A stretch of 12,724 nucleotides of DNA from an uncultured Collinsella sp. (GCA_958407465.1 CATYIV010000046.1:1-12724), one strand, 5' to 3'. Positions 1 to 9,271 are shown, numbered from the stretch's first letter. The notes: generated by a model not told the origin, from the sequence alone. Program-made: numbers and translations.

Positions 1-53
1 GTTTTGGAAAGTAACCCAAAGCGGCCCGGCGATCCTGCGGGAGTTGAGTCCCT

Positions 54-305
54 TTAGAACTTGTCGTGGAAGGTACGCGCAATGACCTCGTCCTGCTGCT
101 CCTTGGTGAGCGTGTGGAAGTTCACGGCATAGCCGGAAACGCGGATGGTCAGCTGCGGGTACTTCTCGGGGTGAGCCTGAGCGTCGAGCAGCGTCTCACG
201 GTTGAAGACGTTGATGTTCAGGTGGTGGCCACCCTTCTCGGCGTAAGCGTCGAGCATGTGGACCAGGTTATCGGCCTGAGTCTCGGAAACTTCAGAAACC
301 TTCAT
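54..305 (-). CDS. grcA: Stand-alone glycyl radical domain of pyruvate formate-lyase (GrcA/YfiD-like, 83 aa)
   Basis: The 83-residue protein matches the C-terminal domain of pyruvate formate-lyase. It has [16 protein letters not shown] at about 27-42, [19 protein letters not shown] at about 45-63 and the closing [14 protein letters not shown] segment. Gly58 in RVSGYAV is the residue that an activating radical-SAM enzyme would convert to the glycyl radical. In E. coli the same sequence is the tail of PflB, and a stand-alone copy (YfiD/GrcA) repairs cleaved enzyme. Here the upstream large gene lacks this domain, so I infer the small protein is an obligatory subunit rather than a spare part. The start at 305 is chosen because AAGGAG lies 7 bases upstream; the in-frame start at 350 has no such site and would run through a hairpin. 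It follows the large gene after 85 bases on the same strand. A pflA activase gene is not visible before the left edge. Confidence 0.93.
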   Translation of the reverse strand: MKVSEVSETQADNLVHMLDAYAEKGGHHLNINVFNRETLLDAQAHPEKYPQLTIRVSGYAVNFHTLTKEQQDEVIARTFHDKF

Positions 306-390
306 AATGTGTCTCCTTCGATTAATAGGCGCCGGCCGAAACCGGCGCACTAATCAGTAATCGTTATTGTTAGTATAGCACTAACAATAG
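306..390 (-). promoter_or_regulatory. Two hairpins between the two pyruvate formate-lyase genes
   Basis: Immediately after the large-gene stop is an AT-rich perfect 10-bp stem: TATTGTTAGT (365-374) and ACTAACAATA (380-389) around a 5-base loop. Next is a GC-rich stem, GCGCCGG (329-335) and CCGGCGC (342-348), with a 6-base loop. It is extended by an outer 5-bp helix, GATTA (320-324) with TAATC (351-355). The second structure abuts the ribosome binding site (AAGGAG, 313-318) of the small gene. Neither hairpin is followed by a clear T-run in the direction of transcription, so neither is an obvious terminator. Roles in transcript processing, stability, partial attenuation or translation control of the small subunit are inference. 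Confidence 0.6.
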
Positions 391-2442
<2,052 letters not shown>

Positions 2443-2465
2443 TGTGTAACCACGCTCCTAGTTAC

Positions 2466-2951
2466 GTGTAATGCGGCGCTCTCTCACACCGCTGCTTATT
2501 GAATTCTTGAATTTTCGGCTTGCACTACCGGCTTCTTCCGTTCTTCACCACATGTTGGTGCAGGGAAAAACGTTTGTCCACCTTGGAACTGCAACCCAAA
2601 ACCCAAGATTTCACCCGTTTGAGAAGGATAACATAGCGACCCTCTCCATCTGGGCTGTTATATGTTTCTTTTTTTATATCATAAGGGCGTTTTTTACAAA
2701 CCCGCAGGAAATGCGAGCGTGAACAACTACCGTTCACCGATTTGTTTAGTTTTTTCCTTGCCTTTGTACGACGTTCACTCTAGCTGTTATGCCAGCTTTA
2801 GCAGGGTAAAGTGCCTCTGAGTGGGCTTTAGGACGTGCTCAGAGATCTACCCCTAACTTTGCTGATACCGACGGTGTACGGAGGTCGCCTAAAGGTTGTT
2901 TTCTAGGCATGTCCCAAAATCTACCGCATAGGGCGTGCGTGCAGGGGTATC
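2466..2951. other. Gene-free region between pfl and the MarR operon
   Basis: No credible protein gene lies here: the open frames at 2471-2722 (+) and 2525-2737 (-) lack ribosome binding sites and family features. The stretch shows several small symmetric sequences. AATTCAA-type direct repeats sit at 2499-2513. GTGAAC (2719-2724) and GTTCAC (2732-2737) form a 6-base inverted repeat, with a third CGTTCAC at 2772-2778. AGCTG...CAGCT (2782-2797) and CTCTGAG (2815-2821) with CTCAGAG (2838-2844) are potential hairpins. These could be operators of the divergent transcription units or part of a structured leader of the MarR operon; the sequence alone does not decide. Confidence 0.4.
2657..2684 (-). 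promoter_or_regulatory. Candidate promoter for the pyruvate formate-lyase pair
   Basis: In an unusually AT-rich patch on the minus strand, TTATGA (2679-2684) and TATAAC (2657-2662) are separated by 16 bases and would start transcription about 200 bases upstream of the large gene. An overlapping alternative is TTGTAA near 2700 with TATAAA. The -10 is good and the -35 is weak. No convincing FNR or Rex site was recognised. Confidence 0.35.
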
Positions 2952-3000
2952 ATCTTTCACCGAAAATAGTTTCTAGTGTTAGGGGTTTTCGGTGGAAGAT
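2952..3000 (+). promoter_or_regulatory. 15-base inverted repeat enclosing the MarR ribosome binding site and start codon
   Basis: ATCTTTCACCGAAAA (2952-2966) and TTTTCGGTGGAAGAT (2986-3000) are complementary at 14 of 15 positions, and the odd pair would be a G-U wobble in RNA. The 19-base loop contains AGGGG (2981-2985), the ribosome binding site, and the GTG start (2992) lies in the right arm. As DNA it looks like an autoregulatory operator for a dimeric MarR protein. As RNA it would occlude the start codon. Both readings imply autoregulation; neither is proven. Confidence 0.6.
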
Positions 3001-3441
3001 ACCGATTTCCGTGAACTTGGGCGTCAGCTCCTTACCGAGTTCGGCAGCATGCATCAGCGCATTTCGCGCTTTGCGGACAAAGCCCTCGGCGGCGAGATGG
3101 CCGTCATGCGCGCCCTCATGCTCGCTGGCGGTTCGCTCACGCCGAGCGAACTCGCCGATCGCGCCTGGGTCTCGAGCGCCCGCATCGCCAATATCCTACG
3201 CGCTCTCGAAGCCAAGGGCTGGGTCGAGCGCGAGCACTCAAAGACCGACCGTCGTCGCGTACACGTCACGGTGACCGACAAGGGATTCCAGGATCTCGAA
3301 ATCAAACGACGGGAATTCGAGGAGCGCACCGCGGCCTTCCTCGAGCAGCTCGGCGAAACAGATACCCAAGAGATGGTGCGCCTTCTAAGACGTGCCAACG
3401 AAATTATCGACCGCAATCAAGAAAGGAGAGATGCCGAGTGA
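2992..3441 (+). CDS. MarR-family transcriptional regulator
   Basis: This 149-residue protein has the size and layout of MarR-family winged-helix repressors. It has an N-terminal dimerisation helix (RELGRQLLTEFGSMHQRISRFADK), the helix-turn-helix at about 50-80 (TPSELADRAWVSSARIANILRALEAKGWVER), the wing with conserved DRRRV (86-90), VTVTDKG, and a C-terminal amphipathic helix that completes the dimer interface. The start is GTG at 2992, the first possible start after an in-frame TAG at 2980, with AGGGG six bases upstream. It overlaps the following ABC exporter gene by 4 bases (GTGA). The gene order regulator-ABC-ABC is common for drug or toxic-compound exporters controlled by their own MarR protein, so it probably represses its own operon until a ligand binds. 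The ligand cannot be read from sequence. Confidence 0.93.
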   Translation: MEDTDFRELGRQLLTEFGSMHQRISRFADKALGGEMAVMRALMLAGGSLTPSELADRAWVSSARIANILRALEAKGWVEREHSKTDRRRVHVTVTDKGFQDLEIKRREFEERTAAFLEQLGETDTQEMVRLLRRANEIIDRNQERRDAE

Positions 3442-5804
3442 GGATTCTCAAGCTCTTTAAAAAGCATATCCTGGCACTGTTCACAGCTATCGTACTTATC
3501 GTAATCAGCTGCAACGCCGATCTGGCGCTGCCTACCTATATGAGCGACATCGTCGACGTGGGCGTGCAGCAAGGCGGCATCGCCTCGCCCGTGCCCGACA
3601 CCATTCGCGCCGAATCGCTCGACGACCTCGAACTCTTCATGAGCGCCAAGGACGCCAAGGCTGTGGAGGCCGTGTTTAGCAAGGCGGACAATAACGGCAT
3701 TCGAACGTACAAGGGCACCGAGGAGGAGCGTGCCGACGGCGGCAAGATTGCCGACATCATGAGCCTGCCCGAGACTGTCGTCCTTTCGTTCAACCAGGGT
3801 ATTGACGCCAACTCCATGGGTGACATGATGGGCACGTCCGGTGAGAAAGACAACAGCGGCGCCCAGGCCATGCCCACGCCCGAGCAGATGGCGGCGATGA
3901 CGCCCGAGCAACTCGCCGAGATGCAGCAGAAGGCCGCTGCGGCGCAGAACATGCAAAAACAGATTGATGCCGACGGTGGCAAGATCACCATGAAGAGCCT
4001 GCGTCTAGGCGTTGAAGGCGGCCTGATCGACCAGGGCAAGCTCGTCGAGGGCGCCAACGATATGGCGGACAAAATGGGCTCCATGTCGGGCTCCATCGTG
4101 ACCCAACGCGCCGTGAGCTATGTACAGGACGAGTACAAGGCGCAGGGCATCGACCCCGCCGACGTGCAGAACGCCTACCTGGGCCGCATGGCGACCACGA
4201 TGTTTGGTCTGTGTCTGGTGTCGCTGGTCGCCACCATCCTGACCGGTGCCGTGGCTTCGCGCACCGCCTGCTCCATCGCACGCGACCTGCGCCGCGAGAC
4301 CTTCAACAAGGTTATGCACTTCTCGCCGGCCGAGGTGGGCAAGTTTAGCCAGGCCTCGCTCATCACCCGCTGCACCAACGACATTCAGCAGATCCAGATG
4401 GCCGCAACCCTGTTTATCCGCATGTGCCTGATGGCCCCCGTCATGGGCATCGTCGCCGTCATGCGCGTCCTGGCCAACCATACCGGCCTAGAGTGGACCA
4501 TCGCCGTGGCCATCATCGCGGTCTCGGCCGTCGTCGGCGTGCTTATGGGCCTCACCATGCCCAAGTTCAAAAAGATGCAGAGCTTTGTGGACCGCGTGAA
4601 CCTTACCGCCCGCGAGCTGCTCGACGGCCTGATGCCCATCCGCTCGTTCAACCGCGAGGAGCATGAGCTCGAGCGTTTTGACAAGGCTTCGCTCGACCTA
4701 ATGACCACGCAGCTCTACACCAACCGCGCCATGAGCTTTATGATGCCGCTCATGATGCTGGTCATGAATTGCATCACCGTGCTTATCGTCTGGTTTGGCG
4801 CGCAGGGCGTGTCCGACGGCGTGATGCAGGTCGGCAACATGATGGCGTTTATCTCCTACACCATGCAGATCGTCATGGCGTTTATGATCCTCACCATGGT
4901 TTCGGTCATCCTGCCCCGCGCCGAGGTCGCAGCCGAGCGCGTGGAAGAGGTCATCACCTGCCCCACGAGCATCAACGACCCCACCTCGCCCAAACTGCCC
5001 GCTGCCAGCGCGCCGCGCGGCGAGCTCACCTTCCGTGACGTGAGTTTCCAGTATCCCGATGCCCGCGCCGACGTCATTAGCGGTGTAAACTTCACCACGC
5101 ACGCCGGCCAGATGCTCGGCATCATTGGCTCCACGGGCTCGGGCAAGTCCACGCTTGTGCAGCTCATCCCGCGCCTGTACGACGTCACGGGCGGCAGCAT
5201 TTCGCTCGACGGCATCGATGTGCGCGACATGACCCTTTCCGAGCTGCGCCGCCGCATCGGTTATATTCCGCAGCAGGGTCGTCTGTTCTCGGGTACCGTC
5301 GAGAGCAACCTCAAGTTTGCCGGCGACATGGTGAGTGACGAGGATATGCGCCAGGCAGCACGCGTCGCCCAGGCGGAGGACTTTATCGCCGAGCGCGAGG
5401 ACGGGTACGACTCCCCCATCAGCCAGGGCGGCTCCAATGTTTCGGGTGGTCAGCGCCAGCGTCTGGCCATCGCCCGCGCGTTGGCCAAAAAGCCCGAGGT
5501 CGTGGTGTTCGATGACTCGTTTAGTGCCCTCGACTACAAGACCGACGCGCGCCTACGCGAGGAGCTGGCCAAAAACGTTACCGACGCCGCGCTCGTGGTC
5601 GTAGCCCAGCGCATCGCGACCATCATGCACGCCGACCAGATCATCGTGCTCGATGACGGCCACGTGGTGGGCACCGGTACGCACGAGGAGCTGCTGCACA
5701 ACTGCCCGGCATACCTGGAGATCGCACAATCGCAGCTTTCCGCCGAGGAGCTGGGGCTCACCCAAGAAGAAATTGCAGCCGTCATGGAAGGAGGCGAGCG
5801 CTAA
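3438..5804 (+). CDS. ABC exporter subunit 1 with degenerate ATPase site and large outer loop (788 aa)
   Basis: A half-transporter with permease and ATPase fused. TM1 is at about 10-33. An atypical hydrophilic insertion (about 44-245) follows before TM2 (about 250-273), with further TM segments near 322-345, 352-373, 432-456 and 468-493. The ATPase domain begins near 528: Walker A GSTGSGKST (564-572), Q-loop PQQ (611-613), signature VSGGQ (668-672) and Walker B VVVFDD (688-693). The catalytic glutamate position is Asp693 and the H-loop position is Gln724 (VAQRIAT), both hallmarks of the degenerate partner in heterodimeric exporters such as TM287/288. Usual half-transporters are about 580-620 aa; the surplus is the insertion. 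It contains PTPEQMAAMTPEQLAEMQQK (about 146-165), likely helical or coiled coil. The start is GTG at 3438, overlapping the MarR stop, with AGGAG upstream. Substrate unknown. Confidence 0.93.
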   Translation: MRILKLFKKHILALFTAIVLIVISCNADLALPTYMSDIVDVGVQQGGIASPVPDTIRAESLDDLELFMSAKDAKAVEAVFSKADNNGIRTYKGTEEERADGGKIADIMSLPETVVLSFNQGIDANSMGDMMGTSGEKDNSGAQAMPTPEQMAAMTPEQLAEMQQKAAAAQNMQKQIDADGGKITMKSLRLGVEGGLIDQGKLVEGANDMADKMGSMSGSIVTQRAVSYVQDEYKAQGIDPADVQNAYLGRMATTMFGLCLVSLVATILTGAVASRTACSIARDLRRETFNKVMHFSPAEVGKFSQASLITRCTNDIQQIQMAATLFIRMCLMAPVMGIVAVMRVLANHTGLEWTIAVAIIAVSAVVGVLMGLTMPKFKKMQSFVDRVNLTARELLDGLMPIRSFNREEHELERFDKASLDLMTTQLYTNRAMSFMMPLMMLVMNCITVLIVWFGAQGVSDGVMQVGNMMAFISYTMQIVMAFMILTMVSVILPRAEVAAERVEEVITCPTSINDPTSPKLPAASAPRGELTFRDVSFQYPDARADVISGVNFTTHAGQMLGIIGSTGSGKSTLVQLIPRLYDVTGGSISLDGIDVRDMTLSELRRRIGYIPQQGRLFSGTVESNLKFAGDMVSDEDMRQAARVAQAEDFIAEREDGYDSPISQGGSNVSGGQRQRLAIARALAKKPEVVVFDDSFSALDYKTDARLREELAKNVTDAALVVVAQRIATIMHADQIIVLDDGHVVGTGTHEELLHNCPAYLEIAQSQLSAEELGLTQEEIAAVMEGGER

Positions 5805-7660
5805 TGGCAGACGAGACCAAGACTCAGATTCCCAAGCCCACCCGCCAGCGTGGTCCCATGGGCCGCATGGGCGGCATGCGTCGCGGCGAAAAGGCCAAGG
5901 ACTTTAAGGGCACCATGAGGCAGCTGCTCGGCTATATCGGTCAGCATAAGATTGCCGTGTTTACCGCCGTCGCCTTTGCCGTGTGCTCGGTCATCTTTAA
6001 CATTGTGGGACCCAAGGTGCTCGGCCAGGTTACGACCAAGCTGTTCGAAGGCCTGGTCGCCAAGGTCAACGGCACCGGCGACGTTGACTTTGCCTGGATC
6101 GCCAAGACGCTCGGCTTTTTGCTCTGCCTGTATCTGGCGAGCTCTGTCTGCAGCCTGGTCCAGGGCTGGCTCATGACCGGCGTCACGCAAAAGATCTGCT
6201 ACCGCATGCGCAAGGAAATCGCCGCCAAGATTGCCGTCGTGCCGATGAGTTACTTCAACGGCCACAGCAAGGGCGACGTGCTCAGCCGCATCACCAACGA
6301 CGTCGATACGCTGGGTCAGTCGCTCAACCAGAGCGTGACGCAGCTTATCACGTCGGTCACGCAGATTATCGGCGTGCTCATCATGATGCTCTCGATCAGC
6401 CTGCCGCTCACCGGCGTCACCGTGCTCACGCTACCGGCAGCCGCAATTATCTTGATGGTGATGATTCACTTCTCGCAGCCGTACTTCCGCGAGCAGCAGC
6501 AGGTCCTGGGCACCGTCAACGGCATCATCGAGGAGGACTTTGCCGGCCAGAACGTCATTCAAGTGTTCGACCGCGCCGAGGCCTCAATCGAGGAGTTCGA
6601 CCGTCAAAACGACCGCCTCTTTATTAGTGGCTGGCGCTCGCAGTTCCTGTCGGGCCTGATGATGCCGCTTATGAGCTTGGTGGGCAACATGGGCTACGTG
6701 GGCGTCGTCGTGGTGGGCGCGCAGCTCGCGCTGACCGGCAATGCCACGCCCGGCGACATCCAGAGCTTTATCCAGTACGTTCGCAACTTTACGCAGCCCG
6801 TGCAGCAACTGGGCAACGTGAGCAACACGATGCAGTCGATGGCAGCCGCCACCGAGCGCGTCTTTGAGTTCCTGGCCGCGCCCGAGGAGGAGCAGAAAGC
6901 CGACGCGCAGATTCCCGAAAAGCGCCCCGGCCATGTGGAGTTTGATCACGTCAAGTTTGGCTATACGCCCGACAAGACCATCATCCACGACTTTAGCTGC
7001 GAGGCTAAGCCAGGCCAGACCATCGCCATCGTCGGCCCCACCGGTGCCGGCAAGACCACGCTCATTAAGCTGCTGCAGCGCTTTTACGACGTGGACGGCG
7101 GTTCGCTGCGCGTCGAGGGCGTCGACGTGCGCGACTGGGACCGCGCGGCACTTCGCGGCGAGTTTGCCATGGTGCTGCAGGATACCTGGCTGTTTAACGG
7201 CACCATCCGCGAGAACATCCGCTACGGACGCCCCGACGCGAGCGATGCCGAGGTCGAGGCCGCTGCGCGCGCCGCACGCTGCGACCACTTTATTCATACG
7301 CTCGCCGGTGGCTACGACTTTATGATCAACGAGGAGGGCACCAACCTGTCGCAGGGTCAGCGCCAGCTCGTGACCATCGCCCGTGCCATTTTGGCCGACC
7401 GCCCGGCGCTGATTCTCGACGAGGCGACCTCCAACGTTGACACTCGTACCGAGGAGCTTATTCAGCGTGCCATGGATGCGCTGATGCAAGGCCGCACCAG
7501 CTTTGTTATCGCACATCGCCTGTCCACGATTCGCAACGCCGACGTGATCTTGGTGATCCGCGACGGCGACATCGTCGAGAAGGGCACACACGACGAGTTG
7601 CTCGCCCAGGGTGGCTTCTACGCCGACCTGTACAACTCGCAGTTCGACGAGGCGGCGTAA
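5804..7660 (+). CDS. ABC exporter subunit 2 with canonical catalytic residues (618 aa)
   Basis: This is the partner half-transporter. A basic, Met/Gly-rich N-terminus (1-36) precedes six TM segments (about 48-70, 103-124, 178-200, 205-222, 284-309 and a sixth that is less certain). The ATPase domain starts near 377: Walker A GPTGAGKTT (411-419), Q-loop Gln459, signature LSQGQ (515-519) instead of LSGGQ, Walker B ALILDE (535-540) with catalytic Glu540, and H-loop His571 (IAHRLST). Its intact Glu and His pair with the canonical VSGGQ of subunit 1 in the active site. Its altered signature faces the degenerate Walker B of subunit 1. The ATG overlaps the preceding stop by one base (TAATG) with AAGGAGG nine bases upstream, so the two subunits should be translationally coupled. 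A multidrug, lipid or peptide exporter is plausible; the substrate is not determinable. Confidence 0.95.
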   Translation: MADETKTQIPKPTRQRGPMGRMGGMRRGEKAKDFKGTMRQLLGYIGQHKIAVFTAVAFAVCSVIFNIVGPKVLGQVTTKLFEGLVAKVNGTGDVDFAWIAKTLGFLLCLYLASSVCSLVQGWLMTGVTQKICYRMRKEIAAKIAVVPMSYFNGHSKGDVLSRITNDVDTLGQSLNQSVTQLITSVTQIIGVLIMMLSISLPLTGVTVLTLPAAAIILMVMIHFSQPYFREQQQVLGTVNGIIEEDFAGQNVIQVFDRAEASIEEFDRQNDRLFISGWRSQFLSGLMMPLMSLVGNMGYVGVVVVGAQLALTGNATPGDIQSFIQYVRNFTQPVQQLGNVSNTMQSMAAATERVFEFLAAPEEEQKADAQIPEKRPGHVEFDHVKFGYTPDKTIIHDFSCEAKPGQTIAIVGPTGAGKTTLIKLLQRFYDVDGGSLRVEGVDVRDWDRAALRGEFAMVLQDTWLFNGTIRENIRYGRPDASDAEVEAAARAARCDHFIHTLAGGYDFMINEEGTNLSQGQRQLVTIARAILADRPALILDEATSNVDTRTEELIQRAMDALMQGRTSFVIAHRLSTIRNADVILVIRDGDIVEKGTHDELLAQGGFYADLYNSQFDEAA

Positions 7661-7690
7661 CAACCGGCGGCAAACAACCGCAATGCCCAG

Positions 7691-7727
7691 AAAACGGGGG
7701 CGCAGGACAACCTGCGCCCCCGTTTTT
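7691..7727 (+). terminator. Strong intrinsic terminator of the MarR-ABC operon
   Basis: A perfect 16-bp stem, AAAACGGGGGCGCAGG (7691-7706) and its complement (7711-7726), has a 4-base loop ACAA and ends in a run of five T. It lies 30 bases after the stop of the second ABC gene. Because the stem begins with AAAA it could also stop transcription from the other strand. Confidence 0.95.
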
Positions 7728-7782
7728 GCTCTGCGACCCTCAAACCGCCTCCCCTGGGACCTGATTGACAGCCCCTTCGAGG

Positions 7783-8021
7783 CCCCGTGGGCAAAAAATG
7801 GCAAATATGAGTACTGTTACCCTTTTAGTAACAGCCAAAACAGCCCCAAATGCCGTTTTCACGGCTTACACGCGTCCCTAAATTGATCAAACAGCCCTAT
7901 AGCGGACTTATATGTGTTTGCGTTAATGAACATATTTTGCTGTTATGTCTATTATTTTGCGAAGGCAATATGCTACTAAGCTAGCAACCGTACTCATATT
8001 TGGCATTTTTTGCCCACAGGG
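7783..8021. repeat. MITE-like or regulatory element bounded by long inverted repeats
   Basis: The segments 7783-7814 and 7990-8021 are inverted copies matching at 30 of 32 positions; the core 28 bases (7787-7814 against 7990-8017) differ at one. The core reads GTGGGCAAAAAATG, then G or C, then a shared end ATATGAGTAC. Similarity continues inward for about 20 bases at lower identity, where the left copy forms the hairpin CTGTTAC...GTAACAG (7814-7834) and the right copy TGCTA...TAGCA (7970-7985). The roughly 175-base interior is AT-rich compared with the genes around it and holds no supported gene. No target-site duplication is evident. It may be a miniature transposable element or a paired regulatory site. 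Confidence 0.65.
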
Positions 8022-8103
8022 TGTTTCCTGGGGAACCGACAATAGCCTTAGGGTCCCGCGCGACGCCACTCCCTCCCGGTATTCGCCGACGTTCCCCCAT
8101 ATA

Positions 8104-8141
8104 AAACCTGCCAAAATAAACCTGTCCCTTTTGGCAGGTTT
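8104..8141. repeat. Perfect 13-base inverted repeat upstream of aroF
   Basis: AAACCTGCCAAAA (8104-8116) and TTTTGGCAGGTTT (8129-8141) enclose a 12-base loop that itself starts with a partial copy, AAACCTGTCC. On the plus strand no T-run follows. On the minus strand the stem is followed by TATAT, so it is a poor terminator. It ends 16 bases before the -35 of the aroF promoter and could be an operator or a dispersed palindromic repeat. Confidence 0.55.
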
Positions 8142-8156
8142 CGGGGTGACAAGGGC

Positions 8157-8185
8157 TTGCACTTTAGCGTGCGACAGCGGATAAT
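8157..8185 (+). promoter_or_regulatory. aroF promoter (sigma-70 type)
   Basis: TTGCAC (8157-8162) and GATAAT (8180-8185) are separated by exactly 17 bases, each close to the housekeeping consensus. Transcription would begin near 8192, giving a leader of about 48 bases before the aroF start. The -35 is embedded in a short inverted repeat, GCAC (8159-8162) and GTGC (8169-8172), a possible repressor site. The leader has no apparent small reading frame or terminator, so classical attenuation is not indicated. Confidence 0.75.
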
Positions 8186-8239
8186 GCCGAGCATTCGACA
8201 ATACGCTTATTGCTCTTTCTATAGATTGAGGAGGCCCCT

Positions 8240-9271
8240 ATGGCCATGGAATTCAAACGCAGGCTGCCGATACCCATGGAGATCCGCGAGGAAATGCCAC
8301 TTTCTGCCGACCTTACCGCCAAAAAGCAGGCATTTGACGCCGAGGTCGCCAAAGTCTTTACCGGCGAGGACGCACGTAAGGTGCTCATCATCGGCCCGTG
8401 CTCTGCCGACCGCGAGGATTCAGTGCTTGAGTACATGAACCGACTGGCCAAGACCGCCGAGGAGGTCAAGGACAAGCTCATCATCATTCCGCGCGTCTAC
8501 ACCAATAAGCCGCGCACCAAGGGCACCGGCTACAAGGGTCTTCTGCACAACCCCAACCCCGAGGCTCCCGACGACCTGCTCGAGGGCGTCAAGGCCATCC
8601 GCCATATGCACCTGCGCGTTATTGAGGAAACGGGCTTCTTCACCGCCGACGAGATGCTCTATCCGTCCAACTACCAGTACCTCGTTGACCTGCTGAGCTA
8701 TGTGGCCGTGGGCGCACGCTCGGTCGAAAACCAGGAGCATCGCCTGGTGTCGAGCGGCATTTCGGTACCCGTCGGCATGAAGAATCCCACTGCCGGCTCT
8801 ACTACCGTCATGCTCAACTCCATTTACGCCGCACAGGCGCACCAGAGCTTCATCTTCCGCAACTGGGAGGTCGAGTGCGACGGCAATCCGCTCGCGCACG
8901 CCGTTATGCGTGGCTACATCGGTCTCGATGGGCGCACCTACCCCAACTACCACTACGAGCACCTGGAACGCCTGGCCGAGCGCTATACCGAGCACGCCGG
9001 CTATGCCAATCCGGCAGCGGTCATCGACTGCAACCACGACAACTCGGGCAAGCGTCCGCTGGAGCAATATCGCATTTGCAAGGAAGTGCTCGACAGCTGC
9101 CGCCGCAACGAGTCCATCTCCAAGCTGGTCAAGGGCTTTATGATCGAGTCTTACCTGGAGGACGGCAACCAGCCGGTCGACGGCGGCGTCTTTGGTAAAT
9201 CGATCACCGACCCGTGCCTGGGCTGGGAAAAGACCGACTACCTCATCCACGAGATTGCGGAACGTATTTAG
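8240..9271 (+). CDS. aroF: 3-deoxy-7-phosphoheptulonate (DAHP) synthase, type I AroG/AroF family
   Basis: Condenses phosphoenolpyruvate and erythrose 4-phosphate to DAHP, the first step of the shikimate pathway to aromatic amino acids. The 343-residue length matches E. coli AroF/G/H (about 350). Recognisable elements are IIGPCS (50-55), PRVYTNKPRTKGTGYKG (about 84-100), GARSVENQEHR (158-168), PVGMKNPT (177-184), VIDCNHDNSGK (261-271) and the C-terminal TDPCLGW (323-329). The divalent metal ligands expected from AroG are present as Cys54, His266, Glu303 and Asp324. The start at 8240 has AGGAGG five bases upstream; a second ATG at 8246 is less well spaced. It stands alone, with its own promoter, between two repeat-bearing regions. 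The stop TAG shares its G with the first base of the GTTACGCGG repeat. Which amino acid, if any, inhibits this isozyme cannot be told from sequence. Confidence 0.97.
   Translation: MAMEFKRRLPIPMEIREEMPLSADLTAKKQAFDAEVAKVFTGEDARKVLIIGPCSADREDSVLEYMNRLAKTAEEVKDKLIIIPRVYTNKPRTKGTGYKGLLHNPNPEAPDDLLEGVKAIRHMHLRVIEETGFFTADEMLYPSNYQYLVDLLSYVAVGARSVENQEHRLVSSGISVPVGMKNPTAGSTTVMLNSIYAAQAHQSFIFRNWEVECDGNPLAHAVMRGYIGLDGRTYPNYHYEHLERLAERYTEHAGYANPAAVIDCNHDNSGKRPLEQYRICKEVLDSCRRNESISKLVKGFMIESYLEDGNQPVDGGVFGKSITDPCLGWEKTDYLIHEIAERI

Noticed and set aside
2471..2722. Possible 83-aa protein in the pfl-MarR gap
   Set aside because: It has no ribosome binding site, no recognisable family and an AT-rich hydrophobic end arising from the promoter-like patch.
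2719..2737. GTGAAC-N7-GTTCAC as a Rex redox-repressor site for pfl
   Set aside because: Rex operators in actinobacteria have the half-sites about 2-4 bases apart; here the spacer is 7, which changes the helical phase.
7926..7979. 17-residue Tyr/Phe-rich reading frame upstream of aroF, suggestive of an attenuator leader peptide
   Set aside because: Four Tyr and two Phe are tempting. But there is no ribosome binding site, it lies inside the inverted-repeat element, and the strong aroF promoter is downstream of it with no terminator in between.
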